54,545 nucleotides of DNA from Thermodesulfovibrionia bacterium. GTDB lineage: Bacteria > Nitrospirota > Thermodesulfovibrionia > UBA6902. A program made the translations under genes and the position numbers. Below the pieces are notes generated by a model. That model saw nothing but the letters and a program-made list of their open reading frames with translations. It had not been told where the DNA came from and did no database searches. Shown one piece after another: positions 10,069 to 19,361 of the stretch (positions are counted from its first letter, which is position 1; each line of letters starts with the position of its first letter). The stretch lies in the NCBI GenBank assembly GCA_947259645.1, contig CAMYND010000006.1, forward strand, positions 1-54,545. The letters run 5' to 3'.

Positions 10069-11322
10069 TCAGGGTAAGAGTTTTATCTCAATCCTCCGGT
10101 TGCGTGCCCGGCCCTCTGCTATCTCATTAGACGCGAGCGGAAGGGTATCACCATAACCTTTTACAATGATCCTCTCAGCAGGGACACCCTGCTGCGACAG
10201 AAGGGCGGCAACTGCTTCTGCCCTGAGGACGGACAGTTTCATGTTTTCCCTGTACTTTTCACCGGTAGAGGGTTGAACCTGAGCGTTGCTGGTATGTCCC
10301 TCAATTAAAACTTGTTTCCCAGGGAGAGACAGGATCTCCGGCACCAGGCTCTTGATCTCTTTTATCATCTTGTTATTGAGAGCAATCTGGCCTGAATTAA
10401 TTGAACCTCCGCCCAGTACTGTTAAGATTTTCCCGTAATCAGCAAATTCCCCGGCGTCTTGTTCACGTATCCCGCCGGCCCGCGCCTGTTCTTCTGCAGC
10501 GTTTCCCGGGATTACTGATTCCTCGTTCTTCGATTGCGACGAAGGGGGTGCAGGTAACCCCGCCACATTATTGGCAGCCTGAGCTGCGTCAGCAGGGATT
10601 GAGCGGTTCATTCCCGCATCGTCAGCATAGTTCATTTTTCCGTTTAAGAAAAAAGCTGACAACTTTTTCTTGACTTGATCAAGGGTAAGGGGCGATACAA
10701 AAAATAAAAGGGCTGAGCCGAGTGCAGCAAGCAGAATATAGATCTGATATTTATTTCTACTCTGAAAAGATGAGCGCTCCACTGAAGACAGTGTCTGGTG
10801 CAGCACTGATTTTTCATGGTCTGAATCTTCGTTATCTCTATCTCTCTGCCGGTCATCATTTGAACGCGGCAATTCTGTTTTATCCGGAGTTTCAGGCTCA
10901 CTAACCGCCGGGAAAGGGTCACTCTCCGGCGTATGATCAGAGCCCGTCCTGTCCTCCACTGCGGTCGGCTCAACAGTTTCCTCAACATCGTCTGCCGATG
11001 ATATCAGGTCGGATAATTTCCTTTGGTAGGAACTGTCTGTATCACTGAGCTTTATCCCAGATATGATCTGGTACCATGCTTCTTTTTTCCATACTATCTG
11101 TCCGTGGGCAGGAACAGCAAGATTGGTATGAGGATGTTTTAAGGTAAAATCCAGGACATTGCCGGGCTTCAGTTTAAGCTCATCAGACTCGATACTCAGC
11201 CCGTCATGCGACAAGTTTCGTGTAATCCCCACTGAATAAACATCATTCAAATCAGGTTTTCTGAATTCTACGATAAGACAGGTCTCAGACCGCTGAAATC
11301 TTCTCCTCTCAGGCCGCATCAC
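10069..11322 (-). CDS. PilZ domain - transmembrane - OmpA-like fusion protein
   Basis: A 417-residue protein of three parts. Residues 1-110 form a PilZ domain, with ERRRFQR giving the Arg-rich c-di-GMP motif and NLSHDGLSIE the N-x-S-x-x-G motif. A charged low-complexity linker is followed by one membrane helix near residue 200 (IYILLAALGSALLFFV). The last 120 residues are an OmpA_C peptidoglycan-binding domain with VLIEGHTSN and RAEAVAALL, ending in RARNRRIEIKLLP. The topology predicts a cytoplasmic c-di-GMP sensor tied to periplasmic peptidoglycan. The start has AAGGGA six bases ahead. It converges with glnB at 10015. Confidence 0.85.
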   Translation of the reverse strand: MMRPERRRFQRSETCLIVEFRKPDLNDVYSVGITRNLSHDGLSIESDELKLKPGNVLDFTLKHPHTNLAVPAHGQIVWKKEAWYQIISGIKLSDTDSSYQRKLSDLISSADDVEETVEPTAVEDRTGSDHTPESDPFPAVSEPETPDKTELPRSNDDRQRDRDNEDSDHEKSVLHQTLSSVERSSFQSRNKYQIYILLAALGSALLFFVSPLTLDQVKKKLSAFFLNGKMNYADDAGMNRSIPADAAQAANNVAGLPAPPSSQSKNEESVIPGNAAEEQARAGGIREQDAGEFADYGKILTVLGGGSINSGQIALNNKMIKEIKSLVPEILSLPGKQVLIEGHTSNAQVQPSTGEKYRENMKLSVLRAEAVAALLSQQGVPAERIIVKGYGDTLPLASNEIAEGRARNRRIEIKLLP

Positions 11323-11553
11323 AATTCCCTTAGCTGTTTTAAATTTATAAGGCTGGATCTTTCCGGTGTCATTTATTATACAATATTTCTCTGCTGCTGA
11401 TAAACAATCCTTGAAATACCCTATTAGTTCAACTTATATCAGCAATTCATCCCGATGTCAAGATCTAACGTAAACTCAGGCCCTGTCTGACTTCCCGGTG
11501 AAAAAATAATCAGTTATGCAGTTGACTCACCCCCTGAAACTGCTGATTAAAAA

Positions 11554-11581
11554 AAAGAGGCGCTCCGCGGAGCGCCTCTTT
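11554..11581 (-). terminator. Rho-independent terminator of glnA (GSI-beta)
   Basis: A perfect 28-bp palindrome with half-site AAAGAGGCGCTCCG. On the minus strand it begins 20 bp after the glnA stop and is followed by an unbroken T-run, a classical intrinsic terminator. Confidence 0.9.
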
Positions 11582-11600
11582 AGACCTGGGTTGACCAGTA

Positions 11601-13013
11601 TTAAATATCATAGTACATATAGAATTCGTAGGGGTGGGGTCTCAGCCTCAGTGCGTCAACCTCGTTGTCTCTCTTGTACTTGATCCATGTTGAAAGAGCA
11701 TCTTCAGTAAAGACATTCCCTTTCAGCAGGAAACTGTGGTCAGCTTCCAGCTCGTCCAGGGCTTCATCAAGGGCACCCGGCATCTGGGGAATCTGGGCAA
11801 GTTCTTCCGGAGGAAGCTCATAGAGGTCCTTGTCCATGGCTTCTCCTGGATCGATTTTATTCTCTATCCCGTCAAGACCGGCCATCAACATCGCTGAAAA
11901 TGCCAGATAGGGATTGCAGGAGGGATCAGGGAACCGTACTTCCACCCGTTTGGCCTTGGGCGATGGTGAATACATGGGGATTCTTATGGAAGCTGATCTG
12001 TTCCTCGCAGAATAGGCAAGGTTAACAGGGGCCTCAAAACCGGGAACAAGCCTCTTGTAGGAGTTCGTTGTCGGATTGGTGAGGGCTGCAAGTGCCCGGG
12101 CATGTTTCAAAATACCGCCGATATAGTGCAGTGCCATTTCGCTGATCCCTGCGTAACCGTTGCCTGCGAAGAGAGGTTTGCCCTCTTTCCATATACTCTG
12201 GTGTACATGCATCCCGGTCCCGTTGTCACCGAAAAGGGGCTTTGGCATGAAGGTGGCTGTCAGACCATGCGCCCGTGCTACGTTTCTGACAATGTATTTA
12301 AAGAGCATCACCTTATCACCCTGCTCTACCAGGGGGGCATATCTCATATCTATTTCACCCTGACCGCCTGTTGCAACCTCATGGTGCTGGGCCTCGATAT
12401 GAATGCCGCATTTCTGCATGATTGTAACCATTTCTGTTCTGATGTCCTCAAACTGGTCTGTCGGAGCTACAGGGAAATAGCCTTCTTTGTGTCTTGGCTT
12501 GTATCCGAGGTTCGGTCCTTCGTCGCTGCCGGAGTTCCAGATGCCTTCCCTGGAATCGACAAAGTAAAAGCCGCTGTTGGCTGTCTGGTCATAGCGGACA
12601 TCATCAAAAATAAAAAATTCCGCTTCAGGTCCAAAATAGGCGGTGTCTCCAATTCCGGTCGACTTGAGGTACTGTATCGATTTCTGGGCTATGTACCGGG
12701 GGTCTCTTGAGTAGGGCTCTTTTGTGATCGGGTCAACAATGTTGCAGACCAAACTCAATGTGGGGTATTTCCTGAAAGGATCAAGAATGGCTGTTGAGGG
12801 ATCCGGAATCATCAGCATATCCGATGCGTTGATCGCCTGCCATCCCCTGATGGATGATCCGTCAAAGCCGAGTCCGTCCTCAAATGTAGACTCGTCAAGC
12901 TCGCTTATGGGCATTGAAAAGTTTTGCCAGATGCCCGGAAAATCGATGAACTTGTAGTCCACCATGATGACATTGTTTTCCTGGGCGAATGTAAGTACGT
13001 CTTTGGGTGTCAT
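11601..13013 (-). CDS. glnA: Glutamine synthetase type I, GSI-beta, adenylylatable
   Basis: A 470-residue GS matching the E. coli class in length. Signatures are [16 protein letters not shown] near residue 50, [12 protein letters not shown] near 265, and [17 protein letters not shown] near 350. The adenylylation site is intact as [10 protein letters not shown] near residue 400, and it ends in the canonical [13 protein letters not shown]. It is therefore the expected target of the GlnE encoded at 6743-9532. AAGGAGGAG precedes the ATG. It lies 94 bp downstream of the amidotransferase gene on the same strand, at the end of a probable amtB-glnB-amidotransferase-glnA unit closed by the terminator at 11554. 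Confidence 0.95.
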   Translation of the reverse strand: MTPKDVLTFAQENNVIMVDYKFIDFPGIWQNFSMPISELDESTFEDGLGFDGSSIRGWQAINASDMLMIPDPSTAILDPFRKYPTLSLVCNIVDPITKEPYSRDPRYIAQKSIQYLKSTGIGDTAYFGPEAEFFIFDDVRYDQTANSGFYFVDSREGIWNSGSDEGPNLGYKPRHKEGYFPVAPTDQFEDIRTEMVTIMQKCGIHIEAQHHEVATGGQGEIDMRYAPLVEQGDKVMLFKYIVRNVARAHGLTATFMPKPLFGDNGTGMHVHQSIWKEGKPLFAGNGYAGISEMALHYIGGILKHARALAALTNPTTNSYKRLVPGFEAPVNLAYSARNRSASIRIPMYSPSPKAKRVEVRFPDPSCNPYLAFSAMLMAGLDGIENKIDPGEAMDKDLYELPPEELAQIPQMPGALDEALDELEADHSFLLKGNVFTEDALSTWIKYKRDNEVDALRLRPHPYEFYMYYDI

Positions 13014-13107
13014 GTTCTCCTCCTTGATTTATGGGTTATTTGAACCGAGTTAACCGTTTCAATTCTATCTGCCTTATCATGCGGGCAGTTACCTGCTCCG
13101 ACATTTA

Positions 13108-13797
13108 CTACTGCAATGAGAAATATTGTTCGTAAAATCTTATAGCTCTCCTGTGATACTCAGGGTAGATACTGTCCGATTGTTTGAACATGGCATCAAC
13201 AAAATCACCCTGTTCATCTGCAAACCACTCCCTGATCATGTCAGGGGTCACTTCTATATGAAACTGCAGACCATAAACATTGTCTCTATACCTGAATGCC
13301 TGATTCTGATACGTTGCTGATGAAGCGAGCCTCACCGAGTTTTTTGGCAGATCAAAAGTATCTCCATGCCACTGGAACACCTCTGCTACTGCCTCGTTCT
13401 CAACGGAAATATGTGAGAGGAGAGGATCTTCCATCCCTTCAGGCGTAATCTTGACCCTGTCCCATCCCACTTCCGGTTTAGGCCCGGGGTAAATATCAGC
13501 GCCGACTCCGTAGGCGATCATCTGAGCACCGAGGCATATGCCCAAAACAGGTTTCTTACTTTTTATAAATGCCCTGATAATGGCCACTTCCATGCTGAGA
13601 TAGGGGTGCTCATCAATTTCATACACCGCCATCGGCCCCCCCATTACAACGAGATGTGAGTAATTACGCACATCAGGAATCTCCACGCTGCAATCATACA
13701 TATCTAGGATATCGTAGGCAGTTCCCCTCTCTTTCAGGTACACCTCAATGGTCCCCGGTCCTTCCTTTGCAATGTTTTTAATGATCAGAACATTCAT
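13108..13797 (-). CDS. Type 1 glutamine amidotransferase (GMP synthase-like)
   Basis: A 229-residue stand-alone class I GATase. The nucleophile elbow is GICLGAQ, with the Cys near residue 93. The catalytic His/Glu pair is in QFHIEVT near residue 180, so the triad is complete. VVMGGPMAVYE near residue 50 is typical of the free GATase group annotated as GMP synthase-like, and no synthetase domain is attached. It would release ammonia from glutamine for an unknown acceptor. Its place between glnB and glnA suggests a role in glutamine turnover, which is inference. There is no good Shine-Dalgarno before the ATG. Confidence 0.85.
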   Translation of the reverse strand: MNVLIIKNIAKEGPGTIEVYLKERGTAYDILDMYDCSVEIPDVRNYSHLVVMGGPMAVYEIDEHPYLSMEVAIIRAFIKSKKPVLGICLGAQMIAYGVGADIYPGPKPEVGWDRVKITPEGMEDPLLSHISVENEAVAEVFQWHGDTFDLPKNSVRLASSATYQNQAFRYRDNVYGLQFHIEVTPDMIREWFADEQGDFVDAMFKQSDSIYPEYHRRAIRFYEQYFSLQ

Positions 13798-13912
13798 TGT
13801 TATATAATTTCAGCTTTGAGATTTGTCATTTTAAAGTATATATCCTTGCTCACCGTGACCGTAAACGTCAAGCCCCTCGACTTCACATTCTTTGCATACC
13901 CTCAGGATTAAT

Positions 13913-14251
13913 TTACAGGGCCTCCTCTCCGGTTTCACCTGTTCTGATTCTCACGGCATCCTGAAGGTCATAGATGAAAATTTTCCCGTCTCCAATTTCA
14001 CCTGTCCGCGCGCCCTCCTGAATGGCCTTCAGTACCTCATCAAGTTTTTCCGCGGGCACCGCCACTTCAACCTTGACCTTGGGGAGAAACTGCACTTCAT
14101 ACTCAACGCCCCGGTAGACTTCCAGGTGGCCCTTCTGCCTGCCAAAGCCCTTGACCTCTATCGCTGTCATTCCGAGAATACCGATGTCTGTCAGGGCCTT
14201 CCGTACATCATCGAGCCGGAAATGCTTGATAACAGCAGAAACCATTTTCAT
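13913..14251 (-). CDS. glnB: Nitrogen regulatory protein PII (second copy), downstream of amtB
   Basis: A 112-residue PII protein. I start it at the ATG at 14251, giving MKMVSAVIKHF, because CAGGAGGTG lies just upstream; a start ten codons earlier would not fit the family. T-loop Tyr51 is kept in [12 protein letters not shown] and the B-loop in GEIGDGKIF. It lies 81 bp after amtB, the classical GlnK position, and so probably plugs the Amt channel when nitrogen is plentiful. A hairpin at 14281-14303 lies in the intervening gap and may tune the ratio of the two products. Confidence 0.95.
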   Translation of the reverse strand: MKMVSAVIKHFRLDDVRKALTDIGILGMTAIEVKGFGRQKGHLEVYRGVEYEVQFLPKVKVEVAVPAEKLDEVLKAIQEGARTGEIGDGKIFIYDLQDAVRIRTGETGEEAL

Positions 14252-14280
14252 AAAACACACCTCCTGATCTGTATTTCCCA

Positions 14281-14303
14281 TTCTCTCATTAAAAATGAGG
14301 GAA
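14281..14303 (-). other. Hairpin in the amtB-glnB intergenic gap
   Basis: TTCTCTCATT and AATGAGGGAA form a ten-base stem with one mismatch and a three-base loop. No T-run follows on the transcribed strand, so an mRNA stability or processing hairpin is more likely than a terminator. Confidence 0.35.
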
Positions 14304-14332
14304 CTTAATGTAATTCATGAGAAAAAAGTATA

Positions 14333-15649
14333 TTACCAGCCGTACCCCGTCTCTTCGTGCTGACTCACATCAAGCCCCTGAACCTCATCATCCCTGTCCG
14401 CACGAAGACCGATGATTCCATCAATAAATTTCAGCGCGATAAACGAAATGGTGCCGCTCCAGAGAATTGTCACAACTATACTTTTAATCTGCGCCCAGAT
14501 CTGTGCTCCTACACTTGCGGCCTCTAAGCCGGATCCTCCCATGAATGTTGCCGCGCAGAGGCCTGTAAGGAGCGCGCCCACGATTCCACCGATTCCATGG
14601 ACACCAAAGACGTCCAGGCTGTCGTCATAGCCCAGCGCTCTTTTCATGAATGTTGCAGTAAAGTAACAGAGCGATCCGGAAATGGCCCCGATGAGAATCG
14701 CGCCCATGGGCCCTGCTGTACCCGATGCCGGGGTAATTGCAACGAGGCCCGCAACAGCTCCGGTGGCTATACCAACGGCGGTAGGTTTTCCGGTGCGGAT
14801 CCACTCTACCACTGTCCAGCTGATTGCCGCAGTAGATGTCGCTATATGGGTGACAAGCATGGCCATTCCCGCGGTCCCGTCTGAGGCGAGCTCGCTCCCT
14901 GCGTTGAAACCAAACCATCCAACCCAGAGCATGCCCGTGCCGATTAATGTAAATGGCACGTTGTGAGGCAGCATGGGGGCGGTCCCAAAACCATCACGTT
15001 TTCCGACCATCAAACAGGCGACCAGTCCGGCGACCCCCGCATTAATATGCACAACTGTTCCGCCGGCAAAGTCCAGGACACCCCAGTCAGCAAAGAGAGC
15101 ACCTCCGCCTCCCCATGCCATATGGCAAATCGGAAGGTACGAGAATGTAAACCATATCGCTGCAAAGGCCATGACCGCGCTGAACTTCATTCTCTCGGCA
15201 AAGGCACCGACCATCAGTGCCGGGGTTATAATCGCAAAGGTCATCTGAAAAATGATAAAGACCGTCTCAGGGATTGTTCCGGAAACACTGTCCACCGTAA
15301 CACCTGAAAGAAACGCTTTGTCCAGTCCCCCAAACAGGGAATGTATGGTGAACGTTCCCTCAACCATACCGGTCGTATCAAAGGCGATACTGTACCCATA
15401 CAGCACCCAGAGAATTGAGATCATAGCGGTAATGGCAAAACATTGTACAAAGATTGAGAGTACGTTTTTCTTCCTCACAAGTCCGGCATAAAAGAGTGAA
15501 AGACCCGGAATTGTCATAAAGAGCACCAATGCTGTTGCAACGATCATCCAGGCGGTATCTCCGCTGTTTATAGCCGGTGCCTCTCCCGCTAATGCATGAG
15601 ACGGTATCAGAAGTAAAGCAAACAATGAAACATATTTTTTACTATTCAT
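14333..15649 (-). CDS. amt: Ammonium transporter Amt (first copy)
   Basis: A 438-residue Amt/Rh/MEP protein with a cleavable signal (ending near SHALA) and eleven hydrophobic helices. Typical segments are LFYAGLVRKKNVLS near residue 52, DFAGGTVVHINAGVAGL near 190 with the first pore histidine, and DDSLDVFGVHGIGGIVGAL near 345 with the second. It imports ammonium across the inner membrane. AAAGGAA lies ten bases before the ATG. A sigma-54 element sits about 110 bp upstream, so expression is probably nitrogen-controlled. It is followed by glnB. Confidence 0.95.
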   Translation of the reverse strand: MNSKKYVSLFALLLIPSHALAGEAPAINSGDTAWMIVATALVLFMTIPGLSLFYAGLVRKKNVLSIFVQCFAITAMISILWVLYGYSIAFDTTGMVEGTFTIHSLFGGLDKAFLSGVTVDSVSGTIPETVFIIFQMTFAIITPALMVGAFAERMKFSAVMAFAAIWFTFSYLPICHMAWGGGGALFADWGVLDFAGGTVVHINAGVAGLVACLMVGKRDGFGTAPMLPHNVPFTLIGTGMLWVGWFGFNAGSELASDGTAGMAMLVTHIATSTAAISWTVVEWIRTGKPTAVGIATGAVAGLVAITPASGTAGPMGAILIGAISGSLCYFTATFMKRALGYDDSLDVFGVHGIGGIVGALLTGLCAATFMGGSGLEAASVGAQIWAQIKSIVVTILWSGTISFIALKFIDGIIGLRADRDDEVQGLDVSQHEETGYGW

Positions 15650-15759
15650 TTTTCAGCTGTTCCTTTCTTGATTCATATTTAGTGTTAGAGAAAATTATAT
15701 TCCCGAATACCGTGAGTCCCGGTATCCAGGGAGTATTCATTGTCTTCGCCCCCACATAT

Positions 15760-15775
15760 TGCCAGAAACGTGCCA
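15760..15775 (-). promoter_or_regulatory. Sigma-54 (-24/-12) promoter of amt-glnB
   Basis: Read on the minus strand: TGGCACG-TTTC-TGGCA. It matches TGGCACG-N4-TTGCA at every position except one T in the -12 block, with GG and GC at exact spacing. It lies about 110 bp before the amt start codon. Confidence 0.8.
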
Positions 15776-15838
15776 GCCATTAACCCAATGATTTTAAACA
15801 ATAACCATCTCGCCAATGCCTACAATAATGTAGATATT

Positions 15839-15848
15839 ACAATTTTGT
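15839..15848 (-). promoter_or_regulatory. Candidate enhancer site ACAATTTTGT upstream of amt
   Basis: An ACAA-N2-TTGT palindromic word 64 bp upstream of the -24 element. A related ACAATAATGT lies at 15822-15831. The 12-mer TACAATTTTGTC recurs upstream of the second sigma-54 promoter at near-identical distance. Confidence 0.5.
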
Positions 15849-16255
15849 CGCATATTTTCCTCCTGATATTTCAGACATTGTTTCTTCAGAGATGAGTTAA
15901 TAAGAAAATCTTCCGGTCCTCCCGCAGTCTAATAAAAGGGCCTGTCCTGTCTGTCCGTTCAACTGTTGACCCGGCTTCATCAATTATTTACTATATAAAT
16001 CAAATTTAATTGTTGGGGGAAAAGAAATTGACGAGTGACAAGTTACGATTTACGAAGTAAAAAATTGTCATTTTCAGTTCATCCGTTCCTTCGTCATTCG
16101 TCAATCGCTATTCGTCAATCGTCATTTTCCGTTTCAACAAGGGCCTGTCCTGTCCTTGACAATCATGCCGGTCAAAAGTAATCTTAGTGACTGAGACTCT
16201 CCCGGTTTGTACACAATGATTGAGTGTTTATCCCAGAAGAGAAGGAGACATTGCC

Positions 16256-16495
16256 ATGGATATTGAAAAGATCGGACTTATCGCCCAGGAGATCAGTTTT
16301 GCCTTCGAAGATACCTTTCATGAGGAAAATAAAAGGAAGTTATTTGAATCCTTTTTCCAGAAATACCTTGCCCTGGTTGATTTCGGCCCTACCCAGATTC
16401 CCTACGATGCTATGTTACTGCTCGGACGAAAATTTCCGGAAGAGTTCAACCGTATGGTTCAGGAAATGAAAGACGCTTCTTTGATCTCCGCGTAA
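16256..16495 (+). CDS. Hypothetical 79-residue protein
   Basis: I start at the ATG at 16256, which follows GAAGGAGACATTGCC; an upstream TTG has no ribosome site. The product begins MDIEKIGLIAQEISFAFED, is acidic and appears mostly helical, with no cysteine cluster and no membrane segment. I do not recognise a family. It stands alone between the amt region and the convergent glnB at 16596 and shares the palindrome at 16550 with it. A strong ribosome site and codon use like its neighbours make it a likely real gene. Confidence 0.6.
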   Translation: MDIEKIGLIAQEISFAFEDTFHEENKRKLFESFFQKYLALVDFGPTQIPYDAMLLLGRKFPEEFNRMVQEMKDASLISA

Positions 16496-16549
16496 GGCCG
16501 GAAGCAGCTTCAGTTTAACTACCCAGAAATTTATTGCCCCTTTCAATAA

Positions 16550-16579
16550 CAGGGCCCCGCAGTATACTGCGGGGCCCTG
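16550..16579. terminator. Perfect 30-bp GC-rich palindrome between convergent genes
   Basis: The half-site CAGGGCCCCGCAGTA is exactly mirrored. It lies 17 bp past the glnB stop on the minus strand and 55 bp past the stop of the + strand gene. A second small hairpin (TTATTG/CAATAA, 16531-16549) adjoins it. There is no long T-run on either side, but position and stem strength support a bidirectional terminator. Confidence 0.65.
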
Positions 16580-16595
16580 GATTGTACGTAAAACA

Positions 16596-16946
<351 letters not shown>

Positions 16947-16966
16947 TCAAATTTCTGTCTCATCAG

Positions 16967-18304
16967 TTAAATTCCACTTCCCTTTGCAGCCGGGCGCAGC
17001 TGGAGATCAGGATAGGCCTCAAGTCCATGCTCTCCTACATCGAGACCTTCAAATTCTTCCTCTTCCGATACGCGCAGCCCCATCGTCATTTTCACCAAAG
17101 AAAATATGATCAGGGCAGCTACGACTGTTGCAGCGCCGTATGCACCGACCCCAATGAGCTGTGTCATGAACTGCTTTACCCCGGCCATCGCACCAAAGAG
17201 CCCTACTGCCAACGTGCCCCAGATCCCGCACACGAGATGGACTGAAATCGCTCCAACAGGGTCATCAACCCTGAGCTTGTCTATGGCCATTACAGAAACA
17301 ACAACCAGACCTCCTGCAATAAGTCCGATCCAGAACGCGGAACCAAGACCCATCTGGTCGGCGCCGGCGGTTATGCCCACCAATCCTGCAAGACATCCGT
17401 TGAGTACCATGGAAAGGTCAGGTTTTTTCGATATGCCCCAGGTAGCGAACATTGCACCCACGATTCCAGCGGCAGCAGCAATGCACGTAGTAACCAGGGT
17501 AAGCGAAACCAGTGCCGGATCAGCACTTAAAACAGATCCGCCATTAAAGCCGAACCACCCAAGCCAGAGCAGAAACACGCCGATCGTGGCAAGCGGAAGA
17601 CTGTGCCCCGGAATAGGTTTGATCTTTCCATCCACATACTTTCCTTTCCGTGCGCCGAGCATTATGGCACCGATCAGGGCTCCCCAGCCGCCTACAGAAT
17701 GGACCAGTGTTGAACCTGCAAAATCATAGAACCCCATGCTGTCCAGCCAGCCGCCGCCCCATTTCCATGATCCAAGAATGGGGTAAACCAACCCTACAAA
17801 AATAGTTGAAAATACCAGGAATGAGGAAAGTTTAATTCTCTCGGCTACCGCACCGGATACAATCGTTGCTGCTGTAGCAGCGAACATCCCCTGGAACAGG
17901 AAATCGGTCCAGTAGGTGTACCCTTCGTTATAGCTTAAATCCAGGAACCCGCCTTCCACCGTTGGAAAGGGCAAACCAAACCCGGCAAAGCCGAAAAAGC
18001 CGTTGAATGTTCCCGGATACATCAGGTTGAACCCAAACCATGCATAGGTCAGGAGACCGATAGCGGGGATCAGGGTGTTCTTAAAGAGTATGTTTACCGT
18101 GTTTTTGGATCTCGTAAGGCCTGCTTCAAGAGAAGCAAACCCAAGATGCATGATAAACACCAGAAACGTCGCTACCATCATCCAGATGTTGCTTGCTGTC
18201 AAACCCAGTGACGCTGTCGGGGCTACGGGCCCTGCCTCTGCAGCAAAACCGATAGATCCGCACATCACCACTACTAATAGAGTTAATCCTAAAATCCTTT
18301 TCAT
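16967..18304 (-). CDS. amt: Ammonium transporter Amt (second copy)
   Basis: A 445-residue Amt family protein. I use the ATG at 18304 because GGAGGAGG directly precedes it and the product then begins with a clean signal peptide, MKRILGLTLLVVV, cut near IGFAA; the longer reading only adds MKEEE encoded by the Shine-Dalgarno itself. Pore-region segments DFAGSTLVHSVGGWGAL near residue 200 and GAISVHLVCGIWGTLA near 355 carry the paired histidines. It belongs to a different Amt subgroup from the copy at 14333. It sits between the porin-like gene and glnB in one operon. Confidence 0.95.
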   Translation of the reverse strand: MKRILGLTLLVVVMCGSIGFAAEAGPVAPTASLGLTASNIWMMVATFLVFIMHLGFASLEAGLTRSKNTVNILFKNTLIPAIGLLTYAWFGFNLMYPGTFNGFFGFAGFGLPFPTVEGGFLDLSYNEGYTYWTDFLFQGMFAATAATIVSGAVAERIKLSSFLVFSTIFVGLVYPILGSWKWGGGWLDSMGFYDFAGSTLVHSVGGWGALIGAIMLGARKGKYVDGKIKPIPGHSLPLATIGVFLLWLGWFGFNGGSVLSADPALVSLTLVTTCIAAAAGIVGAMFATWGISKKPDLSMVLNGCLAGLVGITAGADQMGLGSAFWIGLIAGGLVVVSVMAIDKLRVDDPVGAISVHLVCGIWGTLAVGLFGAMAGVKQFMTQLIGVGAYGAATVVAALIIFSLVKMTMGLRVSEEEEFEGLDVGEHGLEAYPDLQLRPAAKGSGI

Positions 18305-18328
18305 TTCCTCCTCCTTCATTGGTTTTCT

Positions 18329-19084
18329 CTAGAAACTGAGTGTTACGTTCACGCCGCCGTAAAATACATCGCTGTCATTTTTTCCTGTTGACCCCAGGGC
18401 GATACCCTCAAGCACTGTCTCCGCGTCATCACTTAACGCAATGGAATAGGCGATCATCGGTGATATTGATATGGCATCAGTAACAGGGATACTTAATGAT
18501 GCCGATATGTCAGCATTGTAAAAATCACTGAGGTCACTCCCGTCTGACTCTGTTCCCATTACTGTGTTATCAAGGGTGTAACTTGCTGAAACCCCCAGAT
18601 CCAGTCCCAATCCATGGGGAAGTTCATAGGAGTGCCCTATTGAGGCAACTACAAAGGCGCCCTCACCTTCATCAAAGTCATAGTAAATCGTCAACGTCGG
18701 GCTGAGCATCACGTCATAACTGGCTGATACATAAATTTCCTGCGTGTCAAGATCCGAGTCCGGGAATGTGTAAAAGATATACCCCACATCAAAACCGATC
18801 TTGTCCACGGAAAACGTGTAATTCAGGGTAAAGTCTGTCTCTGTAACCGCTGTTGTTTTTTCATCCCAGTTTGACCAGATATTGGCGCCAAAGCCGCCGT
18901 AGGTAATTCCCACTGAAGGCTGGACAGCCATTTCATCGCTCAACTGCTGGCCCCTCCAGATGTACTGGCTCATGAAATCCACGGAAGCACTGCCTGAGGT
19001 TTTAGTTTTCGCCCCATAGAGCGGGCTGAATGCTGCTGTCATTGTTACTGCTGCTGCTAATACGTACATCATTAATTTCTTCAC
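18329..19084 (-). CDS. TorF-family putative porin (TIGR02001-like)
   Basis: A 251-residue outer membrane beta-barrel candidate. It starts at GTG with AAGGAG ten bases ahead. The signal peptide MKKLMMYVLAAAVTMTAA is cleaved near the Ala before KTKTSG. The mature part begins GSASVDFMSQYIWRG, a hallmark of the TIGR02001/TorF group, shows alternating amphipathic strands, and ends with a C-terminal phenylalanine (VNVTLSF) as barrel proteins do. Proteins of this group often neighbour amt and PII genes, so passage of ammonium or related solutes through the outer membrane is a reasonable inference. It is followed by amt. Confidence 0.85.
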   Translation of the reverse strand: MKKLMMYVLAAAVTMTAAFSPLYGAKTKTSGSASVDFMSQYIWRGQQLSDEMAVQPSVGITYGGFGANIWSNWDEKTTAVTETDFTLNYTFSVDKIGFDVGYIFYTFPDSDLDTQEIYVSASYDVMLSPTLTIYYDFDEGEGAFVVASIGHSYELPHGLGLDLGVSASYTLDNTVMGTESDGSDLSDFYNADISASLSIPVTDAISISPMIAYSIALSDDAETVLEGIALGSTGKNDSDVFYGGVNVTLSF

Positions 19085-19119
19085 GTTCTTAATTTCTCCT
19101 TATCATTTTATTTTTACGA

Positions 19120-19347
19120 TTATTCACTGTTCTGCTGATCAAGCTTGTCTGTTGTACTCATTGCTGCCTCTTCATACGCCACCTCCCGTATCTGAATCCC
19201 GTATTTTTTAATCTTGTAATTAATCATCCTCTCGGTAATCCCAAGCTCTCTGGCGGCCCGTGCCCGGACCCAGCTGCACTCCTCAAGTGCGTTTCCTATT
19301 GCCTTTCTCTCCATCTCTTTAACTTTGTCCTTTAATGTGCCTTTCAT
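19120..19347 (-). CDS. Small Fis/NifA-type helix-turn-helix protein
   Basis: A 75-residue protein that is essentially one Fis-type DNA-binding domain. Residues 11-50, with AARELGITERMINYKIKKYG, resemble the C-terminal domain of NifA/NtrC activators more than free-standing Fis. There is no AAA+ or receiver domain. It is the first gene of the HTH-porin-amt-glnB unit. The sigma-54 element at 19362 would start transcription only a few bases before this ATG, so translation may instead start at the ATG at 19314, where AAAGGA lies 13 bases upstream. It may be a remnant of an enhancer-binding protein or a dedicated small regulator. Confidence 0.75.
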   Translation of the reverse strand: MKGTLKDKVKEMERKAIGNALEECSWVRARAARELGITERMINYKIKKYGIQIREVAYEEAAMSTTDKLDQQNSE

Positions 19348-19361
19348 AATGAGAATCAGAA

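Larger units (their letters stand above)
15650..16255. other. 606-bp intergenic region: amt promoter region plus degenerate repeats
   Basis: The left part holds the sigma-54 element and the upstream ACAATTTTGT motif. The right part holds two copies of AGGGCCTGTCCTGTC at 15937-15951 and 16140-16154, and a degenerate short repeat around 16090-16130 built from words such as TTCGTCAATCG. I see no gene in it. Confidence 0.6.

Noticed and set aside
12102-12710. 202-residue ORF antisense to GSI-beta glnA
   Set aside because: It lies wholly within a well-supported gene on the other strand, with no ribosome site or family features.
16220-16255. Upstream TTG extension of the 79-residue hypothetical protein
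   Set aside because: The strong GAAGGAGA ribosome site lies inside the extension and points to the ATG at 16256.
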